Assembly (NCBI RefSeq): GCF_001936575.1
Contig: NZ_MSMP01000003.1
Span: 1 to 64,000 of the forward strand
Length of the DNA stretch: 64,000 nt
Source: Tenacibaculum agarivorans
GTDB lineage: Bacteria > Bacteroidota > Bacteroidia > Flavobacteriales > Flavobacteriaceae
Direction: 5' to 3'
Shown: positions 43,849 through 54,123 of the stretch, piece by piece
Layout: each line of letters starts with the position of its first letter
Position numbering within the stretch: position 1 is the first letter of the stretch
Notes under the pieces: generated by a model
The model's input: the letters and a program-made list of their open reading frames with translations, nothing else
Database searches by the model: none
What the model was told of the DNA's origin: nothing
Position numbers and translations under genes: made by a program

Positions 43849-44886
43849 ATGTATAAACTAATTATTCGTCCAATATTTTTCCTTTTCGATCCAGAAAAGA
43901 TTCATTATTTCACATTTTCTTTAGTGAAATTTATGTCTAAAATCCCTTTTGTTTCTTCAATTTTTAAAAGTTTATATGTAGTAAATAATAAAAAATTAGA
44001 AAGAAACTTATTTGGTCTTACTTTTAAAAATCCAGTAGGACTAGCAGCTGGATTTGATAAAAATGCTGTTTTGTATAACGAATTGGCAGATTTTGGTTTT
44101 GGTTTTATAGAAATTGGTACAGTTACGCCTAAAGGACAAATTGGAAATCCTAAACAACGATTATTCCGTTTAAAAGAAGATAAAGGGATCATCAATAGAA
44201 TGGGATTTAATAATGAAGGCTTACAAGCAGCAATTGAGCAATTAAAAAAGAATAAAGGAAAAGTAATAATAGGAGGAAATATTGGTAAAAATACAGCCAC
44301 TAAACCTGAAGATTATACAGAAGATTATACCACTTGCTTTAATGCATTACATCCTTATGTTGATTATTTTGTATTAAATGTGAGTTGTCCAAATGTTTCT
44401 AGTCATGCAAAATTAGAAGACGCAGATTACTTAAAAGAATTGATCACCGAAGTTCAAAAAATTAATAAGACAAAGGAGATACACAAACCAATTTTATTAA
44501 AAATTGCTCCAGATTTGAACGATAATCAATTGGATGAAATTATAGATTTAGTCGCTGAAACCAAAATAGCTGGTGTAATTGCCTCTAACACATCTGTAGA
44601 TAGAAAAGGACTAAAAACATCTGATGAGCGTTTAACAGAAATAGGAAATGGAGGATTAAGTGGGCAACCAATAAAAGATAAAAGTACGAGAGTTATACAG
44701 TATTTATCTGAACAATCGAATAAAGCGTTTCCAATTATTGGAGTAGGAGGTATCCATTCAGCAGAAGATGCTGTTGAAAAAATAAATGCAGGTGCAGACT
44801 TAGTTCAAATTTATACAGGGTTTATTTATGAAGGACCGTCTTTAATTAGTAAAATTAATAAAGCTATTTTAAAAAATTATAATTAA
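43849..44886 (+). CDS. pyrD: Quinone-dependent dihydroorotate dehydrogenase
   Basis: 345 residues, class 2 (membrane-associated, FMN). The N-terminal helical extension contacting the membrane is followed by the barrel, with [29 protein letters not shown] (the catalytic serine is the class 2 base), N-T-S-V-D-R-K-G-L and [11 protein letters not shown]. It oxidises dihydroorotate with transfer of electrons to quinone in pyrimidine synthesis. The start codon is 8 bases behind a REP-like palindrome. Confidence 0.96.
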   Translation: MYKLIIRPIFFLFDPEKIHYFTFSLVKFMSKIPFVSSIFKSLYVVNNKKLERNLFGLTFKNPVGLAAGFDKNAVLYNELADFGFGFIEIGTVTPKGQIGNPKQRLFRLKEDKGIINRMGFNNEGLQAAIEQLKKNKGKVIIGGNIGKNTATKPEDYTEDYTTCFNALHPYVDYFVLNVSCPNVSSHAKLEDADYLKELITEVQKINKTKEIHKPILLKIAPDLNDNQLDEIIDLVAETKIAGVIASNTSVDRKGLKTSDERLTEIGNGGLSGQPIKDKSTRVIQYLSEQSNKAFPIIGVGGIHSAEDAVEKINAGADLVQIYTGFIYEGPSLISKINKAILKNYN

Positions 44887-44906
44887 AAAATGATTATAAG
44901 TAAGAG

Positions 44907-45401
44907 ATGAGAGTTTTACTTACTTTTATTTCTTGTATGATTTTTGCAGTTGCCTCTAGTCAAAATTACACTAGAGACTTTTCATTATACAAGTCGACAA
45001 ATTTACAATTAGGTTATGGATATAGTTTCGCAGAACCTAACACTAAAGACTTTCATCTTTTAGAAGTGGGAATTAATAAAACGGTTTATGGAGGAAGACA
45101 TGGGGCTGGATTTCAGTATGGTTTTGGAACTGAAATAGGTTTAAATACTGAAAATTTAATTTTTGGGCCCAAGTTATCGGGATTTTTATATTACGGCTTT
45201 TTAACTTTTGGCGTTGAATTAGTGACCTATACCGATTTTAATCAAAATACATTACGATTTGTTCCTGCTTTAGGTATCGGTGGAGAACGATTTAAAATCA
45301 CTATCAATCCACATTTAATTTTGATAAATAAAAGTTTTCAACCTATTGATAGAGGGATGTTAAGTTTTTCTATAAATATACCTTTACAGAGAAAAAAATA
45401 G
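44907..45401 (+). CDS. Probable secreted or outer-membrane beta-barrel protein, unknown
   Basis: 164 residues with a signal peptide (ending A-V-A-S-S-Q). The mature part alternates polar and aromatic residues (L-Q-L-G-Y-G-Y-S-F, G-F-Q-Y-G-F-G-T-E-I-G), which suggests eight or so amphipathic strands of a small barrel. No family is assigned. It sits 20 bases after pyrD and 10 bases before a LysE-type exporter, so the three may share a transcript without a functional link. Confidence 0.7.
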   Translation: MRVLLTFISCMIFAVASSQNYTRDFSLYKSTNLQLGYGYSFAEPNTKDFHLLEVGINKTVYGGRHGAGFQYGFGTEIGLNTENLIFGPKLSGFLYYGFLTFGVELVTYTDFNQNTLRFVPALGIGGERFKITINPHLILINKSFQPIDRGMLSFSINIPLQRKK

Positions 45402-45411
45402 AAAAAAATAA

Positions 45412-46029
45412 ATGACAGAAATTTTAGTGTCTTTTGTATTTGCAACGACAGCATTAGCTATATCACCAGGTCCAGATAATATTTTTGTATTAACACAAAG
45501 TATTGTGAATGGAAAAAAATACGGATTAGCTACAGTATTTGGCTTAATGACAGGTTGTATTATTCATACCACTTTAGTAGCATTCGGTGTTTCAGAAATT
45601 ATAAAAACCAATGACCATTTATTTTTAACTATAAAAATATTAGGAGCATGTTATTTATTTTATTTAGCCTATAAAGTATATAAAAGTGATGCACAAATAG
45701 CCTTTTCATTAGAAAATGTACAGCAAAAATCTACTTTAGCACTTTTTAAAACAGGATTTTGGATGAATGTGTTAAATCCTAAAGTAACTATTTTCTTTTT
45801 AGCTTTTTTTCCACAGTTTTTATTCTCTGAAAATATGAATTCTGTTTATCAATTTTATATTCTTGGAGGATTATTCATTTTAGTTTCTCTATTTGTTTTT
45901 TCTTCTATTGCTATTTTGGCAGGAACAATTTCAAATCAAATTAAGCAAAATAAAAACGTAGGAATATACTTGAAATGGTTACAAATAGTTGTTTTTATAG
46001 GTATTGCTTTATTTATCTTTTTTAGTTAA
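45412..46029 (+). CDS. LysE/RhtB-family amino acid exporter
   Basis: 205 residues with six membrane segments and the family signature A-I-S-P-G-P-D-N-I-F-V-L-T-Q-S at residues 16-30. Members export lysine, homoserine, threonine or other small amines; the substrate cannot be read from the sequence. The last 21 bases overlap the 3' end of the convergent TPR lipoprotein gene. Confidence 0.9.
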   Translation: MTEILVSFVFATTALAISPGPDNIFVLTQSIVNGKKYGLATVFGLMTGCIIHTTLVAFGVSEIIKTNDHLFLTIKILGACYLFYLAYKVYKSDAQIAFSLENVQQKSTLALFKTGFWMNVLNPKVTIFFLAFFPQFLFSENMNSVYQFYILGGLFILVSLFVFSSIAILAGTISNQIKQNKNVGIYLKWLQIVVFIGIALFIFFS

Positions 46030-46686
46030 TCGAGCTAAAGATCTTTTTGAACTTTCATTTTCTGGATTTACATTTAAAGCATCTTTATATGATTTTATAG
46101 CGTTAAGGGTATCTTTATTTTTCAAAAAAGCATCTCCTAGACTATCATGAGTATTAGAACTATTTGGATATAGCGTTTTATTAATTTTGAAAATATGTAT
46201 CGCTTTAGTTATTTGATTTTTTCTAAGAAAGTTATATCCCATTCGATTTAAATGTCTCTCTTGAATTAAAGGACTTAAGCTATCTTTTTTTCTAATACTT
46301 AGATAGCCTTCTAAAGCCATTTCAAAGTTGTTTTCCGCTAAATATTCGCTTGGTGTTTTCTCACCATCCTTCAATTTTAGAAAAATATATTTTTTACCTT
46401 CATGTTCCTTTTTTTCAGCAAGTACAATTTTATTTTCTTCACTTACAAAAATTAATTTTTCATTAAATTCTTTAACATAAAAAGTACTATCATTAAGTTT
46501 TAAAGGTTTTATAAGAGATTTTCTCCATTCGAGATATAACTTTTTATCTTTAAAAGATATTTCAATTACTTCATCAGCATTAAAAAAGTATCTCCCAGAA
46601 GTTTTTGCAATAAAATCATCACTATTGGTTTTAGAAACACAACTCATAATGATTATTGAGAATAAAGATAAAAGTTTTATTTTCAT
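46009..46686 (-). CDS. TPR lipoprotein
   Basis: 225 residues. The signal ends I-I-M-S-C (Cys16), a lipobox. The first half is beta-rich and of no known family. Residues ~130-222 carry tetratricopeptide repeats (H-L-N-R-M-G-Y-N-F-L-R-K-N, then H-D-S-L-G-D-A-F-L-K-N-K-D) that match, residue for residue over long stretches, the C-terminal part of the serine hydrolase at 4270-5766. It converges on lysE-like with a 21-base overlap. The two proteins may bind the same partner; this is inferred from similarity. Confidence 0.78.
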   Translation of the reverse strand: MKIKLLSLFSIIIMSCVSKTNSDDFIAKTSGRYFFNADEVIEISFKDKKLYLEWRKSLIKPLKLNDSTFYVKEFNEKLIFVSEENKIVLAEKKEHEGKKYIFLKLKDGEKTPSEYLAENNFEMALEGYLSIRKKDSLSPLIQERHLNRMGYNFLRKNQITKAIHIFKINKTLYPNSSNTHDSLGDAFLKNKDTLNAIKSYKDALNVNPENESSKRSLARLTKKDK

Positions 46687-46902
46687 AAGTTTAGTGATTT
46701 GTTTAATAACAAGACGTATGATGAATTATTTTGTTACATCAAATATTAATAATATAGATGGCATAACTATTGACATTATAATAGAAAGATGTTATTAAAT
46801 TTGTTCTTATCTTTTTGAAAAACAATATATTAGTTTTTGTTTGTTACAGAAGCAAATTAAAAGAACAAGAAATATAATGTCATATTGACAGATATTAGAG
46901 AA

Positions 46903-49359
46903 ATGAGTAGATCAAAAATAATACACTTAGACAATTTGTCTTTGCAAGATATGTTAAATGAAAATTCAGAGTTAATTCCATTATTAACTCCTGAAGATGA
47001 GGAGATTATTAATAAAGAAGATATTCCTGAAGAATTACCAATTTTACCTTTACGTAATACAGTTCTATTTCCTGGAGTAGTTATTCCTATTACAGCTGGA
47101 AGAGATAAATCTATCCAATTAATTAAAGATGCTAATAAAGGAAATAAAACCATTGGAGTAGTTGCTCAACGCAATAGTGAAGTGGAAGATCCAGGTCCAA
47201 ATGATATTTTTCACACCGGTGTTGTAGCTCAAATTTTAAGAGTTTTGAAAATGCCAGATGGTAATACTACAGTTATCATCCAAGGTAAAAAACGATTTGA
47301 AATTAATGAAGTAATTCAACAGGATCCTTATTTAAAAGCAAAAGTTTCTGAAGCAATTGAAGAACGTCATATTGATAATAAAAAGGAATTCGATGCAATT
47401 ATTGATTCTATTAAAGAATTATCTCTAGAAGTTATCAAAGAAAACCCAATGCTTCCTTCTGAGGCTTCATTTGCTATCAAAAATATTCAGTCAAATTCTT
47501 TTTTAGTGAATTTCATTTCATCAAATATGGATTTGAGTGTATCGCAGAAACAAGTTTTACTTGAAAAAGATAGTTTAAAAGAAAGAGCGTTATTGACGCT
47601 TAAAAATTTAGATAAAGAACTACAAAAATTACAATTACGTAACGACATTCAATCTAAAACAAGATCAGATTTAGATAAACAACAACGTGAGTACTATTTA
47701 CATCAACAACTAAAAACAATTCAGGAAGAATTAGGTGGAGTATCTCACGATCAAGAGCTTGAAGAGATGAAGGCTCAAGCCAAGAAAAAGAAGTGGACTA
47801 AAGAGGTAGGAGAGACTTTTGATAAAGAGTTGAACAGATTAAGACGAATGAATCCACAAATGGCAGAGTATGGGGTACAACGTAATTATTTAGAATTATT
47901 ATTAGAACTACCTTGGGGAGAATATTCAGAAGATAAATTTGATTTAAAGAAAGCTCAAAAAATATTAGATAGAGATCACTTTGGTTTAGAAAAAGTGAAA
48001 GAGCGTATTATTGAGCATTTAGCGGTATTGAAACTTAGAGGAGATATGAAATCTCCAATTATTTGTTTATATGGACCTCCGGGAGTTGGTAAAACTTCTT
48101 TAGGAAGATCTGTAGCTGAAGCTTTAGGTAGAAAGTATGTACGTATGTCTTTAGGAGGTTTGCGTGATGAAGCTGAAATTAGGGGGCATAGAAAAACATA
48201 TATTGGAGCAATGCCTGGTCGTTTAATCCAAAATATTAAAAAAGTAGGAACATCAAATCCAGTATTTGTATTAGATGAAATTGATAAATTGGGTCAAAGT
48301 CATCAAGGTGATCCTTCTTCTGCTATGTTAGAAGTATTGGATCCAGAACAAAATACAGAGTTTTATGATAACTATTTAGAAGTAGGTTTTGATCTATCTA
48401 AAGTATTATTTATAGCTACGGCTAACAATATTAATCAAATTCCTTGGGCATTACGTGATCGTATGGAGATTATTAATGTAACTGGATATACAATTGAAGA
48501 GAAAGTTCAGATTGCTAAAAAATATTTGTTACCTAAACAGTTGAAAGAACATGGTCTAAAAGAAGAACACTTAAAGTTAGGAAAATCTCAAATTGCAAAA
48601 GTAGTTGAAGGATATACAAGAGAGTCTGGTGTACGTGGTTTGGAAAAGCAAGTGGCTAAAGTTGTAAGATATGCAGCTAAATCTATTGCTATGGAAGAAG
48701 AATATAACATTGAACTAACTAATGATGATATTGAAACTATTCTAGGTCCTGCAAGATTAGAACGTGATAAATATGAAAATAACGATACTGCGGGAGTAGT
48801 AACTGGTTTAGCTTGGACTTCTGTAGGAGGGGATATTTTATTTATTGAATCTATATTATCTAAAGGAAAAGGAAATCTATCGATTACAGGTAATTTAGGT
48901 ACCGTAATGAAAGAGTCTTCTACTATAGCAATGAAATATATAAAATCTAATGCTGAAGATTTTGGAATTAATCCTGAGATTTTAGAAACTTATGATGTTC
49001 ATATTCACGTTCCTGAAGGAGCAACACCTAAGGATGGACCAAGTGCAGGTATTACCATGTTAACATCATTAGTATCTGTATTCACACAGCGCAAGGTTAA
49101 AAATAAGATTGCCATGACTGGAGAAATTACTTTAAGAGGTAAGGTATTACCAGTAGGAGGAATCAAGGAGAAAATTTTAGCAGCTAAAAGGGCTAATATC
49201 AAGGAAATCATTTTGTGTGCAGACAATAAAAAAGACATTGAAGAGATTAATCAAAGTTATTTAAAAGGATTAAAGTTTCATTACGTAACTGAAATGAGTG
49301 ATGTGATAGATATTGCCTTAACGAAACAAAAAGTAAAGAATGCTAAGAAATTAGCATAA
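46903..49359 (+). CDS. lon: ATP-dependent protease Lon
   Basis: 818 residues from the ATG at 46903, which has a GAGA-type ribosome-binding stretch just upstream; a TTG at 46885 would add six residues. N-terminal Lon substrate domain ([16 protein letters not shown]), AAA module with Walker [10 protein letters not shown] and Walker B F-V-L-D-E-I-D-K, then the serine-lysine protease domain with P-K-D-G-P-S-A-G (catalytic Ser) and the catalytic Lys in P-V-G-G-I-K-E-K. It degrades damaged and regulatory proteins in the cytoplasm. Confidence 0.97.
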   Translation: MSRSKIIHLDNLSLQDMLNENSELIPLLTPEDEEIINKEDIPEELPILPLRNTVLFPGVVIPITAGRDKSIQLIKDANKGNKTIGVVAQRNSEVEDPGPNDIFHTGVVAQILRVLKMPDGNTTVIIQGKKRFEINEVIQQDPYLKAKVSEAIEERHIDNKKEFDAIIDSIKELSLEVIKENPMLPSEASFAIKNIQSNSFLVNFISSNMDLSVSQKQVLLEKDSLKERALLTLKNLDKELQKLQLRNDIQSKTRSDLDKQQREYYLHQQLKTIQEELGGVSHDQELEEMKAQAKKKKWTKEVGETFDKELNRLRRMNPQMAEYGVQRNYLELLLELPWGEYSEDKFDLKKAQKILDRDHFGLEKVKERIIEHLAVLKLRGDMKSPIICLYGPPGVGKTSLGRSVAEALGRKYVRMSLGGLRDEAEIRGHRKTYIGAMPGRLIQNIKKVGTSNPVFVLDEIDKLGQSHQGDPSSAMLEVLDPEQNTEFYDNYLEVGFDLSKVLFIATANNINQIPWALRDRMEIINVTGYTIEEKVQIAKKYLLPKQLKEHGLKEEHLKLGKSQIAKVVEGYTRESGVRGLEKQVAKVVRYAAKSIAMEEEYNIELTNDDIETILGPARLERDKYENNDTAGVVTGLAWTSVGGDILFIESILSKGKGNLSITGNLGTVMKESSTIAMKYIKSNAEDFGINPEILETYDVHIHVPEGATPKDGPSAGITMLTSLVSVFTQRKVKNKIAMTGEITLRGKVLPVGGIKEKILAAKRANIKEIILCADNKKDIEEINQSYLKGLKFHYVTEMSDVIDIALTKQKVKNAKKLA

Positions 49360-49361
49360 AG

Positions 49362-49396
49362 CGTAAAAAAAACTCCCTTTAAGGGAGTTTTTTATT
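49362..49396. terminator. Bidirectional terminator between lon and thioredoxin-like gene
   Basis: AACTCCCTT pairs with AAGGGAGTT around 49371-49389, with an A-run before and a T-run after, between convergent genes. Confidence 0.88.
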
Positions 49397-49414
49397 TTAC
49401 AAAATAATATATTT

Positions 49415-49942
49415 CTATTTAGTAGTGGAATATAGTTGTTGGTGATTTTCATTATGGAAATTACTAGCAATTGTTTCCAATTTTTTCTCTGAAAGCTTAG
49501 AGGTATTTCTTATAATATCTATAAAAACATCTACATCTTCTTTTGTAGATGGATAACCAATATTTTTATTAGTATTCTCAAAAGAGGTTTTCACATAATT
49601 TCCTGTATTATCAATTATACACCAAAAAGGGAATTTAATTTCACTACAGTCTTCCTCTCCAAATGATTTAAATGGATTCGAACAATTTACATATTCTGAG
49701 GTCTCTTCTTGAGGAACTTCAATATTTACAATAACATAATTAGATTTGAAGATTTTACTCTCCATTTGTTTCTTTAATTTGTCACTAGTTTTGCATGAAG
49801 CAGCTAAATAGTTTACAAAAACATGTTTGTTTTCTTTCTGAGCTTTAGTAATAGCTTTACCTATAGTAGTTGTATCGTTATTTTGAGCGTATGAAAAATT
49901 AAATGTAACAAGAAACAATAGTAAATATAAATATTTACACAT
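49415..49942 (-). CDS. Secreted thioredoxin-like protein with degenerate active site
   Basis: 175 residues with a signal peptide (ending F-S-Y-A-Q). The chain resembles thioredoxin-7/DUF255-type folds: K-A-Q-K-E-N-K-H-V-F-V-N-Y at the start and a cis-Pro-like F-P-F-W-C later. The CxxC site is replaced by A-S-C-K-T-S-D-K, with one cysteine only, so it can hardly act as a dithiol oxidoreductase. A chaperone or binding function is possible. It is separated from the next upstream minus-strand gene by 158 bases. Confidence 0.65.
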   Translation of the reverse strand: MCKYLYLLLFLVTFNFSYAQNNDTTTIGKAITKAQKENKHVFVNYLAASCKTSDKLKKQMESKIFKSNYVIVNIEVPQEETSEYVNCSNPFKSFGEEDCSEIKFPFWCIIDNTGNYVKTSFENTNKNIGYPSTKEDVDVFIDIIRNTSKLSEKKLETIASNFHNENHQQLYSTTK

Positions 49943-50100
49943 AACGCATTGGGGATTTAAAGTTATTGAATGTAAATATAAATAATGAGGATAACGAAAA
50001 CAAGTACATTCATCTATGTAAAACTACATTTTAACGTAGGTTTATACTATTTCGTTATTTTTTAACTTTTGTTTTTAACAGATAAATGATTTTTTTTTGC

Positions 50101-50922
50101 TTAAAAGCATGGTTTTTTACCCCAAGGATTAGCTTCGTGATCTATAGTAAAACTAAATTTCTTATTATCTTTTCCTCTAAAATAAGTTACATAATCCCAA
50201 TTACCTACGTGAGCAATTTCGTACTTACCATTAATATTTCCATTAACTATTTCATTATAAACCCCAGTAATGGTACGCTCAAAATATTGTGTTTTAACGT
50301 ATTCTAGATGTATGATATCTTTTTGACCTTTATATTTTAATTGTATAGCTCTTCCGCCTTCTCCATAGCCTACCCAAATTTTTAATTTTGAGTGATTATC
50401 TCCATTGAAACATACATAACTTTCAACTTCAAACTTTTTAAGTGGTGTTTTACTAAACTCTAAATAATTCTTTATATGAAAATCTCCACAACCATTATAA
50501 AAATTATTACCATAGTAAAAACTTAGAAAAGTATGATGTTGTTGTTCCGCTAAATCTTTACATATTTCATGTACAATTTCAATAGGTGTTTGATATTTCT
50601 CATGAGAAAGTAACAATTTTAAAGTTTTAGAGTTTTCAATGCGAAATAATTCTGCCTTACCCGTAACTCTTGTTTTTTCATTATCTATTGTAAGAGTATA
50701 GTTTAATTCATCTTCTTCTTTAAAAATCTCTAAACTCCAACTAGGTTCACTACCATTAGCTTTATAAATCAACGTTTTATTTTGTTTTTCATAATTTGAG
50801 TTTCCATTTGAAGAAGTTTCTTTTGTTTCTTGATTAAAGCTAGGTTTATCTTTCTTAGAATTTGCTTTACCACAAGATTGTAGTAAAACGATAGAAAATA
50901 TAAGTAAAATGTAATTTTTCAT
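50101..50922 (-). CDS. Lipoprotein with COG3650-like N-terminal domain
   Basis: 273 residues with a lipobox (L-L-Q-S-C, Cys17) and a Lys/Ser/Asn-rich linker. About 50-150 carries the motif A-N-G-S-E-P-S-W-S-L-E-I near the start of a beta domain and G-C-G-D at its end, close to the A-x-G-x-E-P-F-W and cysteine pattern of COG3650-type envelope lipoproteins; this assignment is tentative. The C-terminal part is of no known family. It ends the minus-strand run from ruvX; the gap to the redoxin gene is 13 bases. Confidence 0.65.
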   Translation of the reverse strand: MKNYILLIFSIVLLQSCGKANSKKDKPSFNQETKETSSNGNSNYEKQNKTLIYKANGSEPSWSLEIFKEEDELNYTLTIDNEKTRVTGKAELFRIENSKTLKLLLSHEKYQTPIEIVHEICKDLAEQQHHTFLSFYYGNNFYNGCGDFHIKNYLEFSKTPLKKFEVESYVCFNGDNHSKLKIWVGYGEGGRAIQLKYKGQKDIIHLEYVKTQYFERTITGVYNEIVNGNINGKYEIAHVGNWDYVTYFRGKDNKKFSFTIDHEANPWGKKPCF

Positions 50923-50935
50923 GTAAAAACAACGT

Positions 50936-51490
50936 TTATTTCCATTTGATATTACAACCTATACTAGGTTTTTGAAGCTGTAAAACTGAATTATCTGTTA
51001 GTAAGGCATCTAGTGCATTTCTAAAATCCTTACCTGTAACAGTTTTACCATTACCTGGACGAGAATCATCTAATTGACCATGATAAACTGACTTTAATTC
51101 TGAATCAAATAAGTATAAATCGGGAGTACAAGCAGCATCATATGCTTTAGCTACTTCTTGAGTTTTATCATATAAATATGGAAAAGGATAATTTAGCTTT
51201 TCAGCAACCTTTTTCATGAATTCTGGCCCATCTTGAGGATATTTATCAGCATCATTGCTACTTATGGCTATAAAAGAGATTCCATTACTTTTATAATCAT
51301 TGGCAACTTTTACTAATTCGTCATTAACATGAATTACAAAAGGGCAGTGGTTACAAATAAAAAAGATAGCTGTACCTTTTTCGCCTTTTATATCAGAAAG
51401 TTTTACTAGTTGGTTATCAACTGTATTTATAAGCTCGAAATTTGGAGCTAATGTTCCAATTTGAAAGTTGTTAGATTCAGTAAGTGCCAT
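50936..51490 (-). CDS. AhpC/TSA-type redoxin (PRX-like family)
   Basis: 184 residues, no signal peptide. The thioredoxin fold carries the site F-F-I-C-N-H-C-P-F-V (CxxC with the second Cys followed by Pro), typical of the PRX-like1 redoxins, and Y-D-A-A-C-T-P-D-L-Y with the cis-Pro. A thiol peroxidase or disulfide reductase in the cytoplasm is likely. It is in line with the SDR and glycosyltransferase genes upstream. Confidence 0.85.
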   Translation of the reverse strand: MALTESNNFQIGTLAPNFELINTVDNQLVKLSDIKGEKGTAIFFICNHCPFVIHVNDELVKVANDYKSNGISFIAISSNDADKYPQDGPEFMKKVAEKLNYPFPYLYDKTQEVAKAYDAACTPDLYLFDSELKSVYHGQLDDSRPGNGKTVTGKDFRNALDALLTDNSVLQLQKPSIGCNIKWK

Positions 51491-51515
51491 TTTTAGGGTT
51501 TTTAATGAGTTGATT

Positions 51516-52244
51516 TTAAAGATCTCTAAGATCTAAAGTTACTCCATTTTTTAATTTATTATTGGTATCCAAATCAAAAATACGTTCTGCAACAAAATCA
51601 GGAGTATATAATTCTTGATTATTCTTCAAATCAATAAAACGTTGTACATTTTTAAAGTCTGAAATATTTGTTTTTCGTATTTGTGATTGCATATTTGTAT
51701 CAACAACTCCAGGACGAATTCCAAAAGCTAAAACAGGGTTGTTAAACTGCTCTTGTTCTTGAGCAATAGTAGCAGTCATCATATCAACAGCTGCTTTAGA
51801 GCTACAATAAACACTCCATCCATTATAAGCCTTTTGTGCTGCTCCAGAGGAAATAGTAATTATTTGTTTTTTACAATTGACTGAAGATAGCTCTTTAATG
51901 AAGATACTAGAAAAAGCAAGTGGTATAGTAGTGTTAACTAAAATAGAAGTATGAATATCTTTTGGTGGAATATTTTCTAAATTCGAAATTTGACCAAGTC
52001 TACCAGCATTATGAATTAGAGTAATTGATTGAATAGATTTCTTTTTAAGTTGGTGAATAAGTTTTTCAAAACTTAATGTAGCATTTTCTATATCAGATAA
52101 ATCAATCGAAATTTCATGTAAATGCTCTTGATTAATAACTGTTCTAGATAAGGAATAAACAATATAACCTTCATTTGAATATTTAGTAGCTATTGCATTA
52201 CCGATTCCTTTGCTTCCTCCAGTTATAATTAAGATATTACCCAT
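51516..52244 (-). CDS. Short-chain dehydrogenase/reductase (sepiapterin-reductase-like)
   Basis: 242 residues. N-terminal nucleotide motif T-G-G-S-K-G-I-G (about 8-15), structural N-A-G-R-L-G-Q and catalytic S-x(n)-Y-C-S-S-K-A-A (Tyr/Lys) are present. The order of residues and the length resemble the sepiapterin reductase/benzil reductase branch, but the substrate is open. It overlaps the glycosyltransferase gene upstream by 8 bases. Confidence 0.85.
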   Translation of the reverse strand: MGNILIITGGSKGIGNAIATKYSNEGYIVYSLSRTVINQEHLHEISIDLSDIENATLSFEKLIHQLKKKSIQSITLIHNAGRLGQISNLENIPPKDIHTSILVNTTIPLAFSSIFIKELSSVNCKKQIITISSGAAQKAYNGWSVYCSSKAAVDMMTATIAQEQEQFNNPVLAFGIRPGVVDTNMQSQIRKTNISDFKNVQRFIDLKNNQELYTPDFVAERIFDLDTNNKLKNGVTLDLRDL

Positions 52245-53331
52245 GTAATAGTTTTTTATATAAACTTAAAGTTTCAGTAACTGTCCTCTCAATAGTATAT
52301 ACAGTATCAATTCTCTCTTTTGCTTTTTTTCCCATTTTTAACCTTAGCTGATCATCATTTGTAAGTTTAGAGATAGCTTTACCTATGGCTTTATAATCCT
52401 TTAATGGAACTATAATACCTGAATTTTCATCAATAAGTTCTGTACAACCACCAGCATCAGTCATTATTATAGGTTTTCCTAAACTCATAGCTTCACTTAT
52501 AGCTCTACCGAAACCTTCGCTAAGAGAAGATTGGACATACATATTGGAACCAGCGAGTAATTCAGGTACATCATTTCTTCGTCCTAATACATGAATATTA
52601 CCAGCTATTTTACTTTGATCTTTAATTTTAGATAAATGTGGTGCATCAGTATTATCACCAATTAAAATATAGTGTACTTCTTTTTGAGTATCTAAGTAAT
52701 TTGATGATTGTAAAAAGTATTTTGTTCCTTTAATCTTTCTATGATTTCCAATAGAACATACAATAATAGCATCTTTTGGAATCCCTAAAGTTGTATAATC
52801 AAAAGGAGTAACATCATTAAACCAATCTGTACTATATCCTTTAAAAATACGAACTGCTTTACGTTTATTTTTTCCAAATAGTTGCTTTTTTACATGGTTA
52901 TAAACAAAATTGCTATTTCCTATAATAGCATCTATTCTGGGGCTTAGGTACGTAAAATAGGCGCTAGGATCATGCCAATGTAAGCTAACAGAACCAAAGT
53001 AAATTACAGCTTTAATTTTAGGGAATTTCTTAAGCACAAGCAAACCTATTCTTGCTGCTTTACCATTTATGAAATGAACAAGATCAATTTTTTTAGATTG
53101 TAAAATATCAGTAAATTCTTCTTGATAAATTTTATCAAATTTTTCTCTTGGATAAAGATATTGATATGTTTGAGGATCAACATTTTTTTCTTTTAAAAAG
53201 TCAAAAACTTCCTCAGATATATTACCTATTAAGTATATGTTTACTCCTTGCTGTTGTAACCCTAAAAAAAGTGCTATTTGAGCTATTTGAGAACTTAAAT
53301 TTCCACCGCCAACAACGAAAAGTACATTCAT
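52237..53331 (-). CDS. Glycosyltransferase family 4 (GT-B fold)
   Basis: 364 residues. The C-terminal GT-B domain has V-L-G-R-R-N-D-V-P-E-L-L-A, then S-L-S-E-G-F-G-R-A-I-S-E-A-M-S-L-G-K-P-I with the E-x7-E pair. The N-terminal domain begins with a glycine-rich loop (V-V-G-G-G-N-L-S-S-Q-I-A). It probably adds a sugar to a surface glycan. It is separated by only 8 bases from mazG, so it is expressed with a housekeeping operon, apart from the main glycosyltransferase run at 56604-61108. Confidence 0.85.
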   Translation of the reverse strand: MNVLFVVGGGNLSSQIAQIALFLGLQQQGVNIYLIGNISEEVFDFLKEKNVDPQTYQYLYPREKFDKIYQEEFTDILQSKKIDLVHFINGKAARIGLLVLKKFPKIKAVIYFGSVSLHWHDPSAYFTYLSPRIDAIIGNSNFVYNHVKKQLFGKNKRKAVRIFKGYSTDWFNDVTPFDYTTLGIPKDAIIVCSIGNHRKIKGTKYFLQSSNYLDTQKEVHYILIGDNTDAPHLSKIKDQSKIAGNIHVLGRRNDVPELLAGSNMYVQSSLSEGFGRAISEAMSLGKPIIMTDAGGCTELIDENSGIIVPLKDYKAIGKAISKLTNDDQLRLKMGKKAKERIDTVYTIERTVTETLSLYKKLLHG

Positions 53332-53339
53332 TTTAAAAA

Positions 53340-54122
53340 TTATTTGTAAAATGTTTTTGCTTCATTCCAGAAAACATCCATCTCAGCCAAAGTCATATCA
53401 GATAACTCTTTCCCGATCTCTTTAGATTTTTGTTCTAAGTATTGGAATCTATTCATAAATTTTTTATTGGTTTTTTCCAATGCATTTTCTGGATTTACCT
53501 TTATAAACCGTGCATAGTTAATCATAGAAAACAATACATCTCCAAATTCTTTTTCAATATTTTCTTGATTACCCTCTTTAATTTCATGATTAAGTTCTGA
53601 AAGTTCTTCTTGAACTTTTTCCCAAACTTGACTAGGTTCCTCCCAGTCAAAACCAACACCAGCCACTTTATCTTGAATCCTATTAGCTTTTACTAAAGCG
53701 GGTAAGCTTCTAGGAACTCCTTCTAAAACCGATTTTTTACCTTCTTTAAGTTTTAATTTCTCCCAGTTTTGTTTTACTTCTTCTTCATTTTCAACAGAAA
53801 TATCACCATAAATATGAGGGTGACGATCTATAAGTTTATCAGATATAGCATTAGCAATGTCAGCAATATCAAATGCTTGCTTTTCGCTTCCTATTTTAGC
53901 ATAAAAGACGATATGCAAAAGCACATCGCCTAATTCTTTTTTTAGTTCTTCTAGATCGTTGTCTAAAATAGCGTCTCCTAACTCGTAAACTTCTTCAATG
54001 GTTAAATGGCGTAAACTTTCTAAAGTTTGTTTTTTATCCCAAGGACACTTTTCTCGAAGCTCATCCATAATATCCAGTAGTCTATTAAAAGCTTCTAATT
54101 GTTGTTTACGAGAGTTTAACAT
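53340..54122 (-). CDS. mazG: Nucleoside triphosphate pyrophosphohydrolase MazG
   Basis: 260 residues with two MazG domains. The first (about 8-115) has C-P-W-D-K-K-Q-T-L-E-S-L-R and E-E-V-Y-E-L-G-D-A-I with E-L-G-D-V-L-L-H; the second (about 150-255) has E-E-L-S-E-L and E-F-G-D-V-L-F-S. The enzyme hydrolyses non-canonical and ordinary NTPs to NMP and pyrophosphate. Length and layout match E. coli MazG. It is 1 base from the DUF5606 gene. Confidence 0.95.
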   Translation of the reverse strand: MLNSRKQQLEAFNRLLDIMDELREKCPWDKKQTLESLRHLTIEEVYELGDAILDNDLEELKKELGDVLLHIVFYAKIGSEKQAFDIADIANAISDKLIDRHPHIYGDISVENEEEVKQNWEKLKLKEGKKSVLEGVPRSLPALVKANRIQDKVAGVGFDWEEPSQVWEKVQEELSELNHEIKEGNQENIEKEFGDVLFSMINYARFIKVNPENALEKTNKKFMNRFQYLEQKSKEIGKELSDMTLAEMDVFWNEAKTFYK

Positions 54123-54123
54123 A

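Noticed and set aside
43905..44300. 131-residue open frame antisense to pyrD
   Set aside because: It lies fully inside a certain gene and has no ribosome-binding site or homology that I can see.
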